From: an uncultured Collinsella sp.
Lineage (GTDB): Bacteria > Actinomycetota > Coriobacteriia > Coriobacteriales > Coriobacteriaceae
Assembly (NCBI GenBank): GCA_900543615.1
Contig: UQSC01000009.1
Span: 1-32,179, forward strand
Length of the DNA stretch: 32,179 bases
Reading direction: 5' to 3'
The translations under genes were made by a program, and so were the position numbers. A model generated the notes under the pieces. That model was not told where the DNA came from and ran no database searches. It saw nothing but the letters and a program-made list of their open reading frames with translations. Each line of letters starts with the position of its first letter. Positions within the stretch are counted from its first letter, which is position 1. Below are positions 31,644-32,179 of the stretch, one piece after another.

Positions 31644-32179
31644 CTAGGCTTTTTTGGGTTTGTTGACGATGATTATGCCGCCGCAGACCAACAGCAGGGC
31701 AACGATGACGGTAATGGGGCTCGTGCCAGCGCCCTCGCCGAGCAGCAGCGCGCTCAGCAGTACGCCAAAGACCGGGTTCATAAACCCAAAGACCGAGACG
31801 CGGCTGACGGGGTTGACGGCAAGCAGGCGCGACCACAGCGAGTAGGCGACCGCGGAGATAAGCGTCATGTAGATGATGAGCGCGATGGCAGGGGCAATCG
31901 CCGTGGGGGAGAGCGCGCCACCCATCAAAAAGCCGATGGCGGTGAGGACCAGGCCGCCGACCAAGAACTGCCACCCGGCAAGCAAGACGCCGTCGTGTTT
32001 GCGCGAGAAGATGCCGATCAGGCAGGTCGAAAGAGCACCCGCGACAGTGGAGGCTAGGATAAAGCCCTCGCCATCGAGCCTGAAGCCAAAGGTGCCATCT
32101 GCGCCCGAGAGGTTGACGAGCGCGACGCCGGCAAAGCCCAGCGCACAGCCAAGCACCTTGGCCGTATTGAGCTTCTCGG
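31644..32179 (-). CDS. EamA/DMT-family transporter, 5' part cut by the window
   Basis: The frame reads in from the right edge (EKLNTAKVLGCALGFAGVAL) and ends at 31644. About 178 residues are visible, with the last five or so membrane spans of an EamA drug/metabolite exporter. The second EamA repeat carries SAVAYSLWSRLLAVNPVSRV and FGFMNPVFGVLLSALLLGEG, typical of the family. The E-K-L-N loop is the usual link between the repeats, so the N-terminal half lies outside. The substrate is unknown. Confidence 0.85.
   Translation of the reverse strand, partial: EKLNTAKVLGCALGFAGVALVNLSGADGTFGFRLDGEGFILASTVAGALSTCLIGIFSRKHDGVLLAGWQFLVGGLVLTAIGFLMGGALSPTAIAPAIALIIYMTLISAVAYSLWSRLLAVNPVSRVSVFGFMNPVFGVLLSALLLGEGAGTSPITVIVALLLVCGGIIIVNKPKKA

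Overview
The window looks like a chromosomal segment of a GC-rich Gram-positive gut anaerobe of the class Coriobacteriia, most likely Collinsella or a close relative. This is judged from codon use and gene content (bacterial Elp3, DUF3516 helicase, Etf-linked lactate dehydrogenase, a LAxTG surface protein) and from intergenic palindromes whose style I associate with Collinsella. The genus was not verified by any search. I see no rRNA, tRNA, CRISPR array, transposase or prophage genes.

Layout. 1-562: tail of an upstream gene, a strong hairpin, and a 27-residue hydrophobic peptide gene. The 5' and 3' flanks of that gene are complementary, and a possible antisense promoter lies beyond it, which is the architecture of a type I toxin-antitoxin locus. 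563-1699: HIRAN protein, 59-aa acidic/basic microprotein and calcineurin-like phosphoesterase, probably one operon. 1700-1781: large perfect palindrome overlapping a terminator. 1840-3597: DUF2130 protein. 3672-6353 (minus): Ski2-like helicase with DUF3516 tail. 6475-6597: inverted-repeat element. 6663-8493 (minus): TrmB-like and Trm9/ALKBH8-like methyltransferases. 8761-10376: membrane-tethered XRE regulator and DUF4097 protein. 10476-13262: bacterial Elp3 and a membrane-anchored spermidine-synthase-fold protein.

13290-18908 (minus) is the most system-like part. A TerB-N/TerB-C protein, a BrxC/BrxD-like (DUF2791) ATPase and an Lhr/BrxHI-like SF2 helicase are arranged as one operon without the rest of a BREX or tellurite cluster. 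It is a candidate DNA-processing or anti-phage module.

18997-23037 (minus): DUF554 membrane protein, then a five-gene envelope cluster with two secreted proteins, a small LAQTG sortase substrate, a membrane-anchored protein and an unknown 98-aa protein. 23383-27008: FAD lactate dehydrogenase, EtfB and a ferredoxin-fused EtfA, matching the electron-confurcating lactate dehydrogenase of anaerobes. 27005-27817 (minus): HD hydrolase. 27944-28949: AzlCD branched-chain amino acid exporter. 29100-30122: KdgT-type permease. 30312-31454: multi-TM diguanylate cyclase. 31644-32179 (minus): EamA transporter, cut by the window end.

Functional themes are wobble-uridine tRNA modification (Elp3 and Trm9-like), nucleic-acid surveillance or defence (two SF2 helicases, HIRAN, DUF2130, TerB module), envelope proteins and lactate/amino-acid metabolism. 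Several starts were moved to internal GTG or ATG codons that carry a clear Shine-Dalgarno: 7621-8493, 13290-15734, 18997-19713, 22235-22744, 27944-28636, 29100-30122 and 30312-31454.
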